Shown: positions 61,468-64,000 of the stretch, in pieces | Numbering within the stretch: the first letter of the stretch is position 1 | How the letters are laid out: every line of letters begins with the position of its first letter | Source: JAODBJ01 sp963782465 | GTDB lineage: Bacteria; Actinomycetota; Acidimicrobiia; IMCC26256; PALSA-610 | Assembly (NCBI GenBank): GCA_963782465.1 | Contig: CAWAJR010000003.1 | Location: 744,001 to 808,000, forward strand | DNA length: 64,000 bases | Direction: 5' to 3' | Made by a program: the position numbers and the translations under genes | The notes under the pieces: generated by a model | The model's database searches: none | What the model was told of the DNA's origin: nothing | Seen by the model: only the letters and a program-made list of their open reading frames with translations

Positions 61468-62927
61468 GAGAGTGCCTCGAGTTCCTCGCGGGCGACGACG
61501 CGATCGTCGAACGGCCGGGTGACCCCCGCGATCGTCTGGCCCGGCTCGTGGCCCTTCCCCGCGATCACCACCACGTCGCCCGGGAGCGCGGCGCGGATCG
61601 CGCCCTGGATCGCCCTGCGCCGGTCGAGTTCGACGACCGGTTCCTTCCCGGCCGGCACGCCCGCGAGGACGTCGGCCGCGATCGCCTCTGGTGCCTCGCC
61701 GCGCGGGTTGTCGGACGTGAGGAACGCGAGATCGGCGCTGCGCGCCGCGACCGAACCCATCAACGGTCGCTTGGCGCGGTCGCGATCGCCGCCGCACCCG
61801 TACACCACCAGGACGCGGCCACTCAGCGCCGTCAGTGAACGGGATGCGTGCAATAGCCGTTCGAGCGCGTCCGGCGTGTGCGCGTAGTCGACGAGCACGG
61901 TGAACGGCTGCCCGGCCTCGACCGGCTCCATGCGGCCGGGCACGGTGAGCCGCTCTTCGAGCCCGGCGACGATCGCGTCGATCGCAAAGCCGGCCATGTG
62001 CGCGGTCGTCGCGGCGGCGATCGCGTTCTCCACGTTGAACGGCCCGACGAGGGAGGTCGTCACCGGCGTCTGCGTACCGTCGGGCCAGCAGATCTCGAAC
62101 CGGGTCCCGTCGCCCGAGAACGCGATGTCGGTGGCGTGCACGTCGCCGTGACGCGCGCTGTAGGTCAGCACGTGCAGGCCCGCGTGGCGGGAACGTTCGG
62201 CGAGGAGCGCGCCGTGGTCGTCGTCGACGTTGATCGCGGCCAGATCGGTGAACGGCAACGTGAACAGGCGCGCCTTGGCTTCGAAGTACGCGTCGATCGT
62301 CCCGTGGAAGTCGAGGTGATCGTGCGTGAGGTTCGTGAAGCACGCCACCGTGAAGTGCGTCGCGTCGACACGGTGTTGCGCGAGCGCGTGCGACGACACT
62401 TCCATTGCGACCGTCCCGACGCCGGCGCGACGCATCTGCGCGAAGAGCGCTTGGAGTTCGGGTGCCTCCGGCGTCGTGTGCACGGGTGCCGAGATGTTCA
62501 TCCCGACTCGCGTTTCGATCGTCCCGATGAGCCCGGTGGTCACGCCGGCCGCGCGTGCGATCGCGTCGAGCAGGTATGTCGTCGTCGTCTTGCCGTTCGT
62601 CCCCGTGACCCCGAGTACCCGCAGGTCCCGCGACGGATCGTCGAGCACCCGAGCGGCCAGCGGGCCGACGACTTCCCGAACCGAACGGACGCGCACCTGA
62701 GGTACGTCGAGCCCGTCGATGAAGTGCTCGACGAGCAACGCCCTCGCGCCGCGCTCGAGCGCCGCGGGCGCGTGGAGATGCCCGTCGGTCGCGGTTCCCG
62801 GCACGCACGCGAAGAGCGCGCCGGGACGACTGGTACGGCTGTCGGCCACGACAATGTCGATGTCGACGTCGTCCCCACCACGGGCGTCGAGCACATCGAA
62901 ACCGTCGAGGAGGTCGTGCAGGCGCAC
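61458..62927 (-). CDS. murE: UDP-MurNAc-L-alanyl-D-glutamate--2,6-diaminopimelate ligase MurE
   Basis: MurE adds the third stem residue. The 489 residues carry GVTGTNGKTTTTYLLDAIAR, HTTPEAPELQALFAQM, NLTHDHLDFHGTIDAYFEAK and VDYAHTPDALERLL. The amino-acid specificity motif is SDNPRGEAPEAI; DNPR indicates meso-diaminopimelate. The GTG at 62927 has a GGGGGG stretch just upstream and follows the ftsI stop by 8 bases. Confidence 0.95.
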   Translation of the reverse strand: MRLHDLLDGFDVLDARGGDDVDIDIVVADSRTSRPGALFACVPGTATDGHLHAPAALERGARALLVEHFIDGLDVPQVRVRSVREVVGPLAARVLDDPSRDLRVLGVTGTNGKTTTTYLLDAIARAAGVTTGLIGTIETRVGMNISAPVHTTPEAPELQALFAQMRRAGVGTVAMEVSSHALAQHRVDATHFTVACFTNLTHDHLDFHGTIDAYFEAKARLFTLPFTDLAAINVDDDHGALLAERSRHAGLHVLTYSARHGDVHATDIAFSGDGTRFEICWPDGTQTPVTTSLVGPFNVENAIAAATTAHMAGFAIDAIVAGLEERLTVPGRMEPVEAGQPFTVLVDYAHTPDALERLLHASRSLTALSGRVLVVYGCGGDRDRAKRPLMGSVAARSADLAFLTSDNPRGEAPEAIAADVLAGVPAGKEPVVELDRRRAIQGAIRAALPGDVVVIAGKGHEPGQTIAGVTRPFDDRVVAREELEALSCS

Positions 62928-62935
62928 GTGCCCCC

Positions 62936-64000
62936 CTAGTGGTTCGGTGGAGTTGCCGACGGCAGCGTACCGGCCGTCTGTCGAGCAACCGTGGTCGACG
63001 GGGAACGTTGCTTCGTCTGCGCCTTCCGCGCGATCAGGTTCGCGAGGTCGGCCCCGTGCGGCACCGTGCAATCCTCGCCTTGCACCTGCGCGGTGTGCTG
63101 CGCGAGCTCCCATTGCGTGCTGTTCGGATCGGCCGGCGGGACCCGCAGGAGCCGCAGCGCGGCCCCGGCGACCTCGGAGAACACGGGAGCGGCCGCACGG
63201 CCGCCGTAGATCGGCACCGGTTCGTCGAGCACGATGATGGCGGCGATCCGCGGCGCTTCGGCCGGCGCGTAGCCGATGAACGAGGCCATGTACTTGTCGG
63301 TGTAGCCGCCGCTGTCGCTCGGCTTGCGCGACGTACCGGTCTTGCCGGCGACCGTGTAGCCCGGAATGGCCGCGCAGGCGCCGGTGCCGTTCGACACGAC
63401 CTGCGTGAGCATCGACGTCATCTGCGCCGCGGTCGACGCGGACACGACACGCCGGCCCGCGGGCGAATGGCGGCGGTGCCGCACACCGTTCGCGTCGATC
63501 GTCGCGTCGAGCAGGCGCGGCGCCCGGGTCACGCCGCCGTTGGCGATCGTCGTGTACACGTCGAGCATCTGCTGCGCGGATACCGCGATGCCGTAACCGA
63601 TCGGTACCGACGCCAGCCCGGTCGCGTAGTACTCGCTCAGGGGCAACAAGATGCCCGGGGCTTCCGCCGGGAAGTTCACCGCGGTCTTCTGACCGAGACC
63701 GAACGCGCGCAGACCGGCGTCGAGTCGTTCCTTCCCGAGCAATCGTGCGATCTCGATCGTGCCGACGTTCGACGACTCGCGCAGGATGTCGGTCGTGGTG
63801 TACGTCGCCAGCCCGTGCACGACGTCGTCGACGAACGTCGCGCCGCCGACCTTGAGCTTGCCCGGGACCTGGAACGGCGTCGTCGGCGAGATCAGACCGT
63901 GCTCGATCGACTCGGAAATGGTGATGACCTTGTTCGTCGAACCGGGTTCGAAGACGTCGACCAGCGGACTGTTGCGTTCGGTCGCGGTCGCCGGGTGCGC
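62936..64000 (-). CDS. ftsI: Penicillin-binding protein 3 / FtsI transpeptidase (5' end outside window)
   Basis: This is the division-specific D,D-transpeptidase; the last 354 residues are visible. The catalytic serine is in VFEPGSTNKVITI, the second motif SSN is in LRESSNVGTIEIA, and the KTG motif is in TVAGKTGTSRKPSDSGGY. The C-terminus is a Thr/Pro-rich tail. The frame is open to the window edge. The gene lies directly upstream of murE, the standard dcw order. Confidence 0.95.
   Translation of the reverse strand, partial: AHPATATERNSPLVDVFEPGSTNKVITISESIEHGLISPTTPFQVPGKLKVGGATFVDDVVHGLATYTTTDILRESSNVGTIEIARLLGKERLDAGLRAFGLGQKTAVNFPAEAPGILLPLSEYYATGLASVPIGYGIAVSAQQMLDVYTTIANGGVTRAPRLLDATIDANGVRHRRHSPAGRRVVSASTAAQMTSMLTQVVSNGTGACAAIPGYTVAGKTGTSRKPSDSGGYTDKYMASFIGYAPAEAPRIAAIIVLDEPVPIYGGRAAAPVFSEVAGAALRLLRVPPADPNSTQWELAQHTAQVQGEDCTVPHGADLANLIARKAQTKQRSPSTTVARQTAGTLPSATPPNH

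Noticed and set aside
1..64000. tRNA, rRNA, prophage, transposase or toxin-antitoxin genes
   Set aside because: I scanned the intergenic stretches and protein frames and found no convincing tRNA fold, rRNA, integrase, transposase or defence domain. An RNA-search tool would be needed to exclude small RNAs.

Overview
The window is a G+C-rich (roughly two thirds G+C by eye), gene-dense stretch of an actinobacterial chromosome. Three lines point to Actinomycetota. The first is gene order: an apt-secF-secD-yajC / ruvB-ruvA-ruvC / yebC-pdxT-pdxS / pimA-patA-pgsA / HIT-thrS block of the kind known from mycobacteria. The second is a dcw cluster with DivIVA, SepF and YggT. The third is the pair of cofactor systems, mycothiol (MshC) and F420 (NpdG plus a PPOX protein). 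The L,D-transpeptidase at 42.4-43.9 kb carries GYWLVxSDGGIFxFG repeats, which I associate with Acidimicrobiia, so that class is my best guess. No genus can be named.

Layout. 0-14.7 kb (all minus) is the conserved apt/sec/ruv/yebC/pdx block. Between ruvC and the PPOX/yebC genes sits an accessory operon, coxS-coxL-coxM-mocA-coxG, for a molybdenum hydroxylase of the form II CO-dehydrogenase type. 14.7-19.0 kb holds htpX and lemA, then the phosphatidylinositol (mannoside) genes. 19.1-22.2 kb holds two paralogous exported glycoside-hydrolase-like proteins. 22.3-24.4 kb is a plus-strand EF-G2-like gene. 24.4-35.7 kb holds mscL, HIT, thrS, a large membrane glycosyltransferase-like protein, mshC, npdG and dnaE. 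36-39.5 kb is a mixed-strand stretch of small enzymes and an Rrf2 regulator. 39.5-43.9 kb holds rluD, lspA, a histone-H1-like/TraR zinc-finger fusion, DUF167 and the L,D-transpeptidase. 44.0-47.1 kb is ileS (plus). 47.2-64 kb is the complete minus-strand dcw operon from divIVA back to ftsI, which runs off the window.

How it works together. The final 17 kb encodes peptidoglycan precursor synthesis (MurE-F-MraY-D-G-C-B) and the divisome (FtsI, FtsW, FtsQ, FtsZ, SepF, YggT, DivIVA). Most junctions are start/stop overlaps (ATGA or GTGA), so translational coupling is likely. The MurE DNPR motif indicates meso-diaminopimelate peptidoglycan. The PI-synthase/PatA/PimA trio, the AftB-like membrane protein and MshC (mycothiol contains inositol) suggest an envelope and thiol chemistry with parallels to mycobacteria.

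Sequence quality. At least nine otherwise well-conserved genes (secF tail, an enoyl-CoA hydratase, ruvB, ruvA, patA, dnaE, a methyltransferase, murB, ftsW) are interrupted by an apparent single-base insertion or deletion, often beside a G/C run. Because dnaE, murB and ftsW are expected to be essential, residual sequencing or assembly error is the simplest explanation. I annotate these as single genes with a marked frameshift.

I found no CRISPR array, tRNA, rRNA, prophage, IS element or recognisable defence system. The most unusual items are the form II hydroxylase operon, the exported glycosidase pair, two direct repeats in the dcw cluster (ftsZ/ftsQ gap and murG/murC junction), and the H1-like tail on the TraR-type zinc finger.
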